From Symsagittifera roscoffensis (Eukaryota; Xenacoelomorpha; Acoela; Convolutidae): a stretch of 64,000 nt of DNA. The notes beneath the pieces were generated by a model that had not been told where the DNA came from, made no database searches, and saw nothing but the letters and a program-made list of their open reading frames with translations. This document shows positions 22,308 through 35,800 of this stretch, piece by piece; position 1 is the first letter of the stretch, and every line of letters starts with the position of its first letter. The DNA lies in the NCBI RefSeq assembly GCF_963678635.1, contig NC_087067.1, forward strand, positions 432,001 through 496,000, written 5' to 3'. The position numbers were made by a program, and so were the translations under genes.

Positions 22308-23755
22308 CCTTTTTTAGCACTTAATTCCAGTTCTTGTACTAGTGAGTGCCAACTTTCAGAACCAAATCAATGCAGGACCACTTGAAACCCAGAACCACTT
22401 GTACAACTTGATCTACGCCTAATCTCACAAAAACTACCGGTAAACAAATCATTACGACCGATGATTGCAAGCTCGTAATAGTGACTAACTGACTATCTCT
22501 TGAAAAAATGCTATTTCGGTAAAGTTATGAAATTCAGTGAGTTTAGGTTGATAAGATACGATATGGTGGAGGGTAGTTTCATATAAGCTGCATATTCAAT
22601 TAACTCTAGAGGAAAATGATTGTCAGCACAGGGATTAAATTGGATTTTAGCTTGGCAAAAAAAATTGTCGCGCTAAATTGGTTAAAAATTTTATCGAATT
22701 GAAATGTAGTGTTTATTGGAATAAATCTATCAGTTAAAAAATTTCATTTTTCATCCCAAAAGATTGAATATAAATAATTTACCCGGAAGGAACTTTTTGT
22801 TTTAAATTTTTTAGTTAAAAAACCGATCGACAATAATCGTCGTTTCTAACGTATAACTTTACTCCAATAACAGAAGAGCAACTTTGTTATTGAGATTTCT
22901 TTCCGCAGTTTTTTTTTCTCATTGCTCGACGATCAGGAGCAGTTTGAGGATCAGAATCAGGATTTAAACCAAGAAAGCCGATGATTTAAAAATGACAATA
23001 GTCATTTGAATAGAAGCTACAATATAACTAAGTTGGACTATGAAGTTATAAATAAATTATTGAAACATAAATAAGGAATGAAAAGTTTTTTTGCCAAATA
23101 CGACAAAAAAGTTGCAGCTCTTAGTTTTCAACTGATTGAATCAACGAATAAGTTTATCGTTTTCTTGCCAACTAATTTATGGCAAGCATTTTGGCATACA
23201 ACCGATGAAAAATAACAATGTTGTTTTCAGAGTGTTGATTGATTATTAAATCAAGCTCGACGGAGAAATTACTGATTGTCGAAAAACACCATTAAAAATA
23301 TATACGAAGACCTTCCAAAATTCATAGCTTTCCAAAAAAGAGTTTAAAGCGTCAAACTCCTGGTGTTTAAGAGGTTTCTTTTGGCACGTAGATCCCCCAC
23401 CCGACAAGCTTTGATTGAGTGATCAAAACAACACCTTGAAAACAGTATTTTTCTGTTTTCGATGAGGCTAGGTTTTTAAAAAAATTTGTTTATCATCATC
23501 AATCTCAAGTAGTAACAAGAAATACCGTCAAAAATGTTCAGAAAGTTTTCGGTCCCTTCATCGGCTGAAAGCTAGAAGTTGAACTTTTTTGTCCCGTGAC
23601 TATAGCACAACAGCATTTGCATATCTTTATCAAAAATTAATTCCGTCTTGAAGTTCGCGTCACATTTTTTTGGATTACTATTGAATGTTGACGAAAGCTT
23701 TTTTCCACGTTTGTTTCAGTTGCAGATTCTTCACTCTAGGCTCCGTGGTAAACGG
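22308..23755. other. downstream flank of the receptor gene, no gene seen
   Basis: AT-rich DNA between E2 and the last receptor exon. It should include the receptor 3' UTR (minus strand) but no poly(A) signal close to the stop was picked out. No repeat or open frame of note. Confidence 0.4.
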
Positions 23756-23899
23756 TTACTTGCCCCAAAAATTCTCCGTAGCTTTTTTGAGTGCATTTCT
23801 CATGGTAGGTATGACCAAGTAGCTCAAAGCCCTGATTGCCGCCCCAATCGAGGACGAAGTATGGGCCACAGGTATGACCCACTTCTGTCCCATCAGTTT
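23756..23899 (-). CDS. receptor exon 6 (TM7 and C-terminal tail)
   Basis: Acceptor GTGATTTAG at 23900-23901. Encodes KLMGQKW, then TM7 and the short basic tail RNALKKATENFWGK, stop at 23756-23758. An upstream acceptor at TTTGTTTCAG would bring in two in-frame TAG codons, so the nearer one was chosen. Confidence 0.6.
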   Translation of the reverse strand, partial: KLMGQKWVIPVAHTSSSIGAAIRALSYLVIPTMRNALKKATENFWGK

Positions 23900-26800
23900 C
23901 TAAATCACAAAGACCACAATAGCCTAATAATAATAATACAACAAATTGTTTCCAGTTTTCTGAAACAAAAATTGTTGGGCCATTAGAGAAGTTCTACTCG
24001 TGACATTTTCTTGCATTTGAGCATTTTCTTATCAGACTGATTTGAACATTTCTGAATCATTTATCTTAAATAATAATGTTTTGCAGTTGCAGTTAATTTT
24101 TATGAAAGAGTGAATCTATTTTCTACGCATTCTCCGCCCGCCAAATGTGTCTAGAGAAAACAAAACAACAACGGACTCTAATTCCGTCAGTTTTACCGAA
24201 AGTACGAACTAAAGTTTTCTTTTTTTCTGATATGAAGTTAGATCTATGCCAGCAAGCGCAAATAAACATTTTCGAACCATCTGATAAGTTTTCATTTTTT
24301 CATTTTTTGGACTTTCTTTAAATTCACTCACATTTCCGACAATGAACAGGAAGAGTTGCAGCGCTGCAAACATAGTGTACAACACGCTGTTCACTGTCAG
24401 TGCTATAGTCACCTGAAAGAGAAAAATTACGGTTGCAGCGCTTGATTGATCATCTTTTCGTCCACTTCTCCGATCATTGTTTGTTTTTTTTTAGAGCAAA
24501 ATCTACTGACTCAAAAATTTTTGATAAAAACATTCGTTGGTATCAAGTAAAGTTTCCTCAAACGGAGCTGAAAAGTCTTTAAACGATCTGAAAAGATAAT
24601 TTGTGAAAAACTGAGTCCGGACAGCTTTCGAAGTTTTAAAAAAAATTGAAACTGCGTATGAAAAACTAATTACTCATTCCAAAAAGTTCAAGTCGAAATG
24701 TTTCATGATGAGTTTGAAGAATAAGAAACATAGAAGGCTAATTTATTTCTTTACTGTTTTGATTGTTTAATGTAATTGTTCAATGGACTCATAGTTTTTT
24801 AAAGGGAGAACAGTAGCCAAAGAAGAACAATTTTTTTTTCAAGACCTCAAAAAACTATCAAAAAATTTAGTTTTGGCCTGATGTTTTACTTCGCCTCCGG
24901 CAGTTTTTGTTTTTATTAATGTAGTACATTTTAAAAATTGATTTTTTTGAAAAGTCTCCTCATACAATCACAAAATTCAGTTTTTTCCTTCTTCAACACC
25001 CCCCCTCCCTCCTCACATTAGCATTAAGTTAATTGATTTTGAGTAGTAAAGAGTAGTTTTTTTAAAGAAAATATAAAACCAAATAACCTATACGTTTCGA
25101 TTAGTTTATTCAACCAGTCAACCAATTTTTATAGAAATTGGACATTATAAAAAATTATAGTAGTAAGATTCCACAAATCCTTAAATTAAAAAATCCAAGG
25201 TCCGCAACAAAGATGAGAAATTGAAAAAAAAAGTTTGCATTATTAGCAATAATTTTAAATGACTATTTGCAATTTGTTTTGTTTTCCAGAAAAATTCTTT
25301 TGCTTTTTGTTTTGATTTAATCTTTGATTTTTTCAACCAGAGTTAAGAAAAAATAGTTAAAAAGAGTTGAATAACCGCCCAAAAAAGAATGATTGTTTTT
25401 TCAATGATATCAATCCAAAACATTAATTTAGAGTTATCAAAAAGTACTAAGACGCTAACTAGACCAGCTTAAAATAAATAAAAAGTCTAGATTTAGAGTT
25501 GAATTAAAAATTGTGTTATTTATAACTAAGACGCAATAACATAACACTGACACTCGCTCACTCCAAAGAAGGTCGAATGCGATAGACAAGGTCATATAAG
25601 AACGGTTACTTAAAATAGGATAATTGTAATAAGAACAATCACAATACTTCCCCTTACGTCGAAAAAATTAAACTAAGTGCATACAAAATAGGTGACCCTT
25701 TTCTCCCTCTCGATGAAAGACAAAAAAAAATCACAACCAACTAGATAACACGAAGATAGTTTATGAAATGTAATCGCAAAGGTTACGCTTTGAAATTTTT
25801 CATATTGAGAGAACAAAATATTTTAAAAAATTACGAGTAATGCAGTTTGGTTTATCCGGTGGATTTAATAGAATACATCTGAAATTCATTGTGAGGTGCC
25901 TGAACTAAAGAGTTTCAATCAGTATAAGGTTCCAAACGTCAGTTGCTTACATACGAAGATTTAAAGTAGAAGACATGAAAATGTTTTAAACGAAATAATC
26001 CGACAGATTATCTAATTTTCTTAAAAACGTCTAAATTTATTTAGAAATAACTAATTGCACCAATGATTAATGGAATAGGCTGGTTTTTTCAGGTTTGTTG
26101 AAGTTTCGAGTATGGATGGCACCTCAGCAAAGCATGAACAGTTTACCGAAACCGAAGAAAAATGACGTTTTTTTGAAGTTTTTTTTATGACGGGTTCAAA
26201 TTTATATAGGACTTTCATGCATTGCCTGATTAAATCAGAATCGATGTTCCAATCGTCTGACTTTCTACCCTTGAGGGCCGGAAGGAGGTAAGTAGCTCCT
26301 GTAATTCTTCGTCGGGAAACGTTCTCGTTTCAGGCACTAATTCTGTCGGAGTTTGTGAGATGATGGGGCTTGACTGCTCGACTGGTTGGGCGACCAAAGT
26401 TTCTCTGCCCTCCCTCTAAATTTCCGAGATGTTATCGCTGGCCATGTCCTCACTAAGTGTAAAAGGTTTGTCTGCTGTCCCCAATCTCTCCTCGCCTATA
26501 ACATCTGTATGTAAGCTTTCACCATAGCGTTTTAGTGGTCCCACATTCCGTCTTGGTCTAGAAGGAACTAAGTTACTACGTTCAGGAGACTCTCCCACTT
26601 CGTACACCGGGATTTCATCTGCAAAATCTTCTTCCAACTCCAGTTTTACCGGCTCGGCAAGTTGATTTCTGGTTGCTTGAATCGCATCCGGCGTATTGTC
26701 ATAGAAATCAAACGCTGAAAGCGGTTCCGTCAGTTCGGAAGATTCTAACGCAGTTTGAAGAGAAGAGGGGGCCATTGTTATGCTTATCGGGCAACCAGCT

Positions 26801-29800
26801 AATGTTCCTTGTGAATTCCAACCTGAACCTACATATTCAGACTTCATGTGATTATCCGATGGAGTTTGTTTGTATCTAAGATGTGGTTCAAGATTATCTA
26901 GGTCATTAACGAGCCTTTCCATGTCTACATTTCTACATGGAAATTCGCCTACGGTCCATTCCCAGTCCCTTAAGTCTGAGTTGTCAAAGGGATAATAGAA
27001 AGATTCATCTTTGGTTAAGTAACCTGGTCAAAAGTTCTTCCGTGAGTTGCGTTGCTGTTGGAATCTTGTTTTATTTTGAGAAGGGTTTCTGGATTGTCTC
27101 GTTTTCTTTGATGATCATTTTGTCCTGGTTAAAATGTCCGACGGAGTGATGGCCACTTCTAGTCTTGATTTTGCTCACGCTTTTCTCTTCTTTGTTCCTA
27201 CTTCATATAAACGATTAGAGTCAGGGACTGTGACACTTTCTTTGAAAACTTTAGTTTGTTTCGAACAATTCTCTCTAACGGCTATATCGGGTTTAATTAT
27301 AATCTTCCCGCTTGCAAGTTTCACCGTTGAATGAGTAGAATGTAACTTTTTTTTCTCCCAAAGGTCGATAATAGGGCTCCCCATTTTTTTAAAAAGCTTT
27401 TTGGAAGATGTTACTTTTCCATACGGTGTTTATAGAGTTGGAACCTCTTTGAACTAATCGCTGTGAGATTCTTGATTGGTGAAGTGCTTGGTTCTGAACC
27501 GCATCCTTTGTCATCGGGGTTTCAATTTTTGTTATCCAGCGTCCAGGTATCCTTTTTCTTCTATCATCTGAAGCCCAATTGTTTGTCCTGTTTTTTGACA
27601 TAATTGATTTTCCGTTGTCTAAAAAGTCACCACTATTTTGATTGATCAAAGTTTTCCACAGAGAATTTGGTGTTCTGTTGAAAAGTTTTCAAATGCAGTG
27701 CAATTTATTCTCGAGTGTTTTTTGCTCTATGATTTCCAAATGATTTTAGAAACTGAGTCCGTAAGTAAAAGTTTTTCCACTAATCCGTTGAAACGGTGGT
27801 CGGCTACTGTACAAAATATAATAATTATTTAATATAAATCACAAAATGGTTTAAAGTCTGCCCCGGTATAGCACGAAGCATGTTCTACCCGAATTGAGAT
27901 TGAAATTCCATGAAGCTGGGTATAATCAGTGATAAAATTGATTAATATTTTGGCTAAAGTGATTGAAGCATATTCCGCCGGAGAAAATATAGAAAAATTG
28001 TCTAAACAAAGTAGGATGTACTTAAAATAGCCCCACGAAGGATCTAATGGACCTGCGAAATCTAAATCTTTTTCTTCATTTACAAATTTGAGATCGGCAA
28101 GATAATAATGTTTTCAGGAATTAGAAGTTTAAGTTTTTATACATTCCCAGCAGTTTTTCCGTGAAACTAAATTATTCTGTTAATATGAGGCCACCGTACG
28201 TATTCCGAAAGTAATTTCATTCCGAATTGTCCAGGATAGGTTTCATGGAGAAGTTTCATGGCAGCTGTTCTCAGGACAAAGGGTGAACATTAACTAGTTG
28301 TCCATATAAAGAAAACTTTTGGCAGTATGTAAGTCTTTGTAAAAAGGATTTAAATAACTGCCCAATTTAGTGGTCTGAATCTCCCTTTTTTTCTTCTAGA
28401 GCTCTAACCATGGATTAAATAATGCAACCTTCTTCGGTGAGCCAAGCAAACAATTTAGTTTTAAAGACGTTTTTCTATTTCCAATGGTTTTTCTGGCAAT
28501 TTTAATGATTCACAGTATTTTGTCACTAGTGATGGTTGGTCAAAAGACACATTTTTAAAATAAAATTCATAACAAAACCGGATGATGAGGGAATAATTAC
28601 AGTTCCACTATTTAGATTTACCTTACTTACAATATTAGATTCCATAGGAGTTTTAAATGACTCGAATGTACAGATAAGAAAAAAAAGAAAAATTCGAGAT
28701 GGTAATTTTAGAACAAATAATTTTAAAATAACCCAAGGGAAGACATTCAGAAATACAAAGTTTGGAACCGAAACGATCAAAATCGCAAAAATTTTCTCTG
28801 GAGCTACCTATGTTTAGAATTGGTTTTTTCCGGAATTTGTTCAATCAAATTTGAATGTGACTTTAAATTGTCTAACACCTGAAGGTTGGACGGATTTATA
28901 ATATCCGACGGATTTATAATATCTGACGTCATTTGATTTTTCCGGAATTTGTTCAATCAAACTTGAGTGTGACTTTAGGTCGTCTAACATCTAAATATCC
29001 GACGGATTTATAATTGAATTAATTTTACTAATTGCTGCTTGGACAAATTTTTTTCATTAATTGAAGGAGCAAATGCTTTTATAAATGAGATTGAATCCTT
29101 GAAGCCAATATCTTTGCCCGATAGATGTTTTACTGAAAAATTTAACGAAAAAAATGTCAACCCATCTTTTTAAACGGCTAAGATGAGTTCTGTTTCCATG
29201 GTTAGAAGATAATGCTGATAAAAGGATGTATATTTGGTTATAATTTCAATTTCCGAAGCGAATAGATAATTTATGTAGTGTTCTACAGCCCAAACAATGC
29301 CGAGGAGTTCGAGTTTGTTTGTTGAGTTTTTAGTTTTGTGTGGGTTTAAGAAGTGACTAGCGAAGAAAACCGATCTCCAATCTTTCCCGAGGAGTTAATC
29401 GAGCATTGCGCCGAGGCCGTTGTGTGATGCGTCAGATTTTACTCTTGTATTCAGTTTCACATCGGTTTTTTTGGTTATTTTAACACTTTCTGATTTAATT
29501 TTCTCGAAAGCTATGGTATGGTCATCTGACCAAGTGAATATCGATTTCTTGTTGAATAGCGGTCTCAATGGACTTCCAAATGATGCGAGATTCGGTAGGA
29601 ATTTTATAAATTGGTTGGTTGATCCAAAAAATGAGAGCAACTCCTTCAAATTCCGAGGGATTGTAATAGATTTCATAGATTTTATAGCTAAGGGTAGATT
29701 TTGAAGCCAAGGTTTTATCTTCCTGTGGGATTTTTCTTGATTTCAATAATTTTGAAACCTAGCCAACCAATTTTATTTTTAAAGACATTGCATTTGGGCC

Positions 29801-32800
29801 ATTTGACTGCGAAATTATTTTTGTCGATTTAGTCAAAATTTTTCGACGATTGCTTCAAGTTCTGTAAAATTTCTTTTAGAAGAGATTAAAATATCATCGA
29901 GGTTTAGGTTAGTGAAAAAATGGTTTTCAATGGTTGAGTCCATTACTCTTTGGAACTCATTTGGCATATGGCCAAGTCCGCCGTAACACCTTGTGAAAAA
30001 TTTCTTTATACCGGTTATATTTCCTGAATGATGCTGAAGCTACACTGGTTACTAGTGAAGTCGTCTAAGTCTAGTTGACTAAAAGCTTTTTTAAGGTGTA
30101 AGTTTGTAAGCCAAAGTTTTCGTCGGTTTTTCTAACAGTTATGATGCCACTTTACCTACTAGTTTATGTATAATCGGCATCTGACATTTATTTCTGAAAA
30201 TTTGTTGGTTAATAAAGTTTCAGTCTAATCGGAGCTTTTTTGATTTGTGTTTCTTGCAGGTAATTAAAATTGGGCTGATGAAACTGTCTTCGTCGCATGA
30301 TTCTAGCTTTTTATTATGTCCTTCTGAGATTAGTCTGTCAAGCTTTTTGTTTACTGCCAGAAGTAAATGATGTGGAACCCTGCGCTCTTTTAATCGTATT
30401 GGTTTCAATGGGTCGTGAAAATGTGTAAACTTAAGTTGGTTATTTATTCTAACGACTCTGCTAAATAATTGATTGAATTTCTTGAAAGTGATTTCCGTTT
30501 CATTCTTGTATAATACGACGAAATTTTTGAATGACTTTTGTTCAAAACTGATCTTGTAGTATGGAAAGTGTTTTTGCGCAACTTCTCTTCCGAAGTCTGA
30601 TAGATTGTCTTTTCCTAGATTTTTTGTTAGTGCCCATCGGTTATAAAGAAAGATGTTTTGTCGTATGTACATTCATTGGATCTTATTGATACGATGACTT
30701 GTCCCACGATCTTTATTGGGTCATCCATGAAGCCACAGTAAAGATCTTTCGTACCTTGGTTGACTGCATTAATTTTCAATTGTGGATCGCGCAGTTTAAC
30801 TTCGTGCATTACGTTTCTTTTCACAAAATTTACTGGGGTTACTGAGTCCACTTGTACGTTTAGTTGTACGAAGTTTTACTTTCACAACCAAATCTTAAGT
30901 AGTTTCTTCAATTTTTTTCATCTTTATCAAATATCGTAGTCACGTTTAATACCGAACAATTGTAGTTATTGCTTTGTCTTGTTTCTGACCAAACATTAAT
31001 TACGTCGCAGCAACATTCCTTATGTACATGATCTTTTACAGCAGGTTGATCCGACCGATTTACAAATTCAGTATCTACAAACTTCTGATTATTTACAATA
31101 TTTACGTTTTTTCTTCAAGATTTTCAATTTTTTGTGAAACGGCCTTTCAAATTACAAGATGTACAAATCTCGTCCTTCGCCGGACAGACAGGTAGATGTC
31201 CCTTCGTGAATTTTTCCCCGCGTTTCAATCATGAAATTCCTTTATCTACTGCTGAAGTTGGTTCCCGTTTGATTGAGTTTCGGTGGTTTTTTACTGCATT
31301 ATTATTTACAGGGTAGAAAGGTTTATTTGTCATCTTCAAATGGCTTAAAGCTTTTTTCTCATCTCTCATCTACTAAGGCGACATATAGGGCTTCTTGGGT
31401 AGGAAGGGTTTTGGTCAATAAATTCCTCTGGATTTCATAGTTTTTCAAGTTGTTGATAAAAATGTCGCGGATTCACTCCTCTCTGCTGGATAAATTGCAT
31501 TTCGTCGCCATTTCTGCTAGAGCACCCCAGAACTGTTCCAAGTTTTCTCTATCTTTCTGGATGTCATTTAAGTAGCTTGTGGTGTTAATAAAACCTTCGG
31601 TTTCAGAAATTCCAGCGGATTTAATCATTTATCTATATCGATATTCTCTTTGGTTATTGATGCCAATTGAAACATAACACTCCAAGCTTCCCGTTGGGTT
31701 GGGGGATCGATACTATGGGTTTTACAGAACGGGGGTATTCCTTTCATGCCAGATTCGTTTACAGATGACTATGCTATAATAAAAGGCACTGAAACTCTAA
31801 CTAAACTAGCTTAAAGTATATAAAAGGTAAAGTTTAGACTTGAATTAAAATGTGTGTTATTAATAAGTAAGAACCAAATATTACTGACGCTCGCTCACTC
31901 CAAAGGAGGTCACTTGCGATAGACAAAGTCGTCTAAGACCGGTTAATGAAAATAAGATAATTGAAATAAGATTGATTAATCACAACAAGAGATCACGCTA
32001 GAATTCCTATTTCTAACAGGGATGTACTTGTTCGCACATTTACAGTTTCAGACTAAATTACCAATTAATCTAAATAGTCAACTCAGATGAGCTTTTTTGA
32101 CGCTGATGTTCCCCTGTGGAAAATAAAATTAAATGGTCGTAAATTAATAGTAATGCGCTATTTTCTCTAATGTTGAATGGTTAACAAGTAACAACAACGT
32201 TGACCCAGTGAAGAGGAGATTTGCAGAGCTTTAATTCAGTTTTTAGGCAAGATGCCATCCGTATCCCTGGTTTAGGGTTTTTCTCGTTTCTTCTTTCCGC
32301 AAAAGACTCTTTTCGCCCCCCTTCTTCTCCCATTTAAAATATGTCAACTCTTTTGCCGTCGTTCTTTTTTTCTCTTTTTTTGTATTGGCGTCGGTTTCTT
32401 TTCTACTGGTGGCTTGTCCAGCTGCTATCGCCTCGTTTTAATCACGACCGGTAGCCGAAGGCCTCATATCGTCCAACTCCGTATCAAATTCAGTCATACT
32501 CAATTTTTCTCGTTTCTTCCGGTTTTTTGTCCTTTTCAATTTTGGTTCGGTTGCTTCTTTTACCCGTTTCAAACGTTTTATTCTTTATGCTTATTCTTTA
32601 TGCTTATTATTTTCTTCACCAGTGGTTCGGACATCGGTCTGAGCAACGCCTTTTCGAAGAACAGTGCAATAGTCAAGCTTTACAGAATGTAATTTTGCTG
32701 ATTTTAATTTCGATTTGAATCAATTCTTACCGTTTAGTGTTTTCTGAAGCCGAATACCATTTTTCATTTCATGAAGCTGACGTCTTTGTAGGTTCCTAGC

Positions 32801-35800
32801 TGTTTGACGGTTGATCTTCCGTTCGGATGCGGTTTCCCCGTGTGGGCATTTTTCGCACATTGGGTGTTTCTCGGTGGCGTTTCTCGAAAAATGTAGAGCT
32901 CCGTGAGTTCATTCGACAATGATTTTCAAAGTTTTGAGATATTTTTTTGTTCGAGTATGTGAATACAACAGTTTGGCAAACTACCAATTGTTTTTTCTAC
33001 AGAGCATACTTCTCAGTGATCATGTATTGGAGATATTATGATTTCTTTTCCTTTCTTTTCCCATCCAAATGTTTTCTTCAAAACTCTCTTCGAAAAAATC
33101 AAAACTGCACTTCCGCTATCATCCCAGCTTGGCTTCTGATATCCGTTGACTCTCAGCATGAAAATTGAGCCGGTTATTTGTTTCACAAGTTTTTTTTTTG
33201 CTTGTTTGGTTACCATCACCACGAAACCATCTGAGCTCTCCGATGATCAACAATGCTCGCGAGTTTGTGAGATGGGAATCCGTTTTTTTCCCAGGATCGT
33301 CTGCTGCGTCAAATGCGTCCCACCACTTCGGTCATACCAACTGAGTGGCCTCCCCGCACTAGCGCTTTTCTCGACACGTAATTTCATAGTGACCTGTCTT
33401 CTTGCAGTGACTGCAGCGGACTGAGAGGGCTGGGCTTTTTTTTGCTATTGGTGTGTGGTGAAAAACGGCTAATCGCAGTTATAGCGGTTCCTATCACGTT
33501 GTCTCAATCCTTCACGTCCATGGAAATGTCCACAATCAACCCACTGGGATTCCTTTTACCCTTGGTCCACGTATGTTGCTCACAGGAGCCGATTTTATCT
33601 GCAGATCGCCCGTTAGCTCTGAAATTTCTGATGCCTGTAGTGTTGATGGTCCTTTGGCATTCTAATCTCTAATCTTTCCTTTTTTCAATACATTGCTACA
33701 CTCGATGCATCGTGTGGGGCTTATACCTCCTTAAACAACTAGTTCTGTCCGTCTCCGTCTCCGTTTTGTAAGTTTTGTTCCTCTTTTTTGGAAACAAGAT
33801 TTCACCAGTATCCACAAATCTTGTTTGTCTAATGGTCTCGAAGTTCAAGTGGGTGGGCACAATTATTAAGCGCCCGTTAGTCTTAATGTTCCGAGCATAA
33901 ACACAGATTAGAAATTAGGGCATCTTACTTTTCCTCACTTAGTTTTCCATTCACATCTACCTCCGGACGTCCAAGGTATGTCGTAGCCAACATCTCCAAG
34001 TGGAATTGTTGTTTCCAAAGCTCGCATAGAAATTGCGCTTCAGCGGCGTATCAAGGGGTACAAAAAAGATAGCTTAAAAGATTTGAATTACTGCTCAACT
34101 AACGTGCAAGAACAGCTATCCAAAAAGTGATTTAGAGTCCAACACTTGGATCACGCTAGCACTCCAATGATTGACAAGTATGTACTTTACAGACTTAGGC
34201 TAAATGACTAACAGTTAGATGATACACTCGAATGAACTTATTCCCTGACCAATTTTTTTTCGCTGAAACAAACTTTTGTGTAATGTCTCCACTTTCAAGT
34301 GGATATTAACTCGTCTAGTTAATAACTCGTTTCGTTTTGTCTTGCTTTATTGAATTCAAATGAGGTGAAAACTGCAAAACGTTAGTAAGTTGCCCCCTTC
34401 TTCTTTGGAATTTGAAAGTCCATTTGTTATAGGAGAGCGGGAAAATCAATTCGGTCAAACTAAAAAATGAGCGCACTGCTGGATACTCACTGCAGAAGCT
34501 GATCTCTGTGCAGGAGTTTTTGAATTCGAGCGAGTACTGGCCTCTTTGGATCTTTTGTGCAACATCGCCAGCAGAATGCCAGTTAGTAGTACCATAAGAA
34601 GGACGCTCGGGAATCCAACTGCCGCAATAGTATTCTCGAAGAACAGATTTTTGGACGTTGATACGCACAGTGAAACACGATCATTTTTTGCTTCCAACCC
34701 ACTAAAAACGGAAACACTTTTTTTACGAAAGCCAGGTTGCCTGTCTTTAGATGTCGAAATTTGCGTCTTGCGTCCTCTCAAGAATAATGTTGTTGAAAAA
34801 CAAAAATTAATCATATTTGTGGTAAAATTGAGTATCTTGTACAGAAATTGGTTAGCAGAGTTTTTTGAAAGAATGTCTAACTTTCTGTTTTAATTCTTTA
34901 ATTCGACATTGATTGCTGAGACTAAAAGAACCGATAACAAATTGTGCGGAAAATTGAAAAAAAAAGTTCGAAAATTCTGTTAAACTAAAAACTATGCTCG
35001 AAAAGCGAGAGCGCAACAGGAGAAAGCCAAAAAATGACTCATAAGATTGACTCAAACGACTCGGAAAATCCGCCTAAAAAACATTCGATAAAATTTTGAA
35101 ATTTTTGAAAATCTGCCCCCTCGAGAAAATCCTAGGGCCGCCCCAGAGAATGCGTAACTGAAATTGGGATAACTAATCGGTTATCCCTTGAAACTATCAT
35201 ACAGCTTGAACACGAAAACCACCAAAAATTCAGTGATGAGAAACTTTTTTAAAATTAGTGCCAAATTGTTGGCAAAATTGAATTTCTTAAGCAGCTTCTT
35301 AGATTATTCAAAAACAGTATTAAAAGACATGTCAGATTTTTGCCACTTTTCGTTTTTTATGTCCTAAAATGAGTGAAAAGTTGTTTTCCGAAACCAACAT
35401 GCACAATTTTATGCTATCCAACTTGGGCCAGATTAAGGGACTGTAAATGAAGTTGGGAATTAATTGTAATTACACGAAGACTGCTCGGAAACAGCCAATG
35501 GCGAGCAGGATTGCAGTTGAAGCCAGAATTGGAATGAAGGCCGCCTTCTGGGTGCAATTCTGCTTGTACCACACTCCCCCTACGACATCACGTGTTCTTC
35601 TTTCAAAGTCAAACAGTCATTAGCAAAACTAATTTCGGAACTAAATAGTCACAACGAAGGTCTTTCGGTAAACAAAATGTCGTGTATCAAGGAATATTAC
35701 ACAAAAAATAGATTGAAAAATTATATAGAAAAAACTTCAAAAGAATTTTCAAAATTATTTTTCGAAAGACTGATTTTCATTGAAATCGTTTTTGAAATTC

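Larger units (their letters stand above)
25433..31987 (-). mobile_element. EB: degenerate gypsy-type LTR retrotransposon (family B) inside receptor intron 4
   Basis: About 6.5 kb on the minus strand, with LTRs of roughly 212-214 bp at 25433-25646 and 31776-31987 sharing a TACTGACGCTCGCTCACTCC-like core. Internal order gag, protease, RT, RNase H, integrase and a C-terminal tail places it in Ty3/gypsy. It is unrelated in LTR and much smaller than family A, and has no envelope-like gene. All domains carry stops. It lies in the same orientation as the receptor gene, so its polyadenylation signals could affect receptor transcripts. Confidence 0.8.

Noticed and set aside
33146-33424. Plus-strand open frame of 92 codons
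   Set aside because: It lies antisense to the family C knuckle and protease, which carry recognisable motifs on the minus strand.
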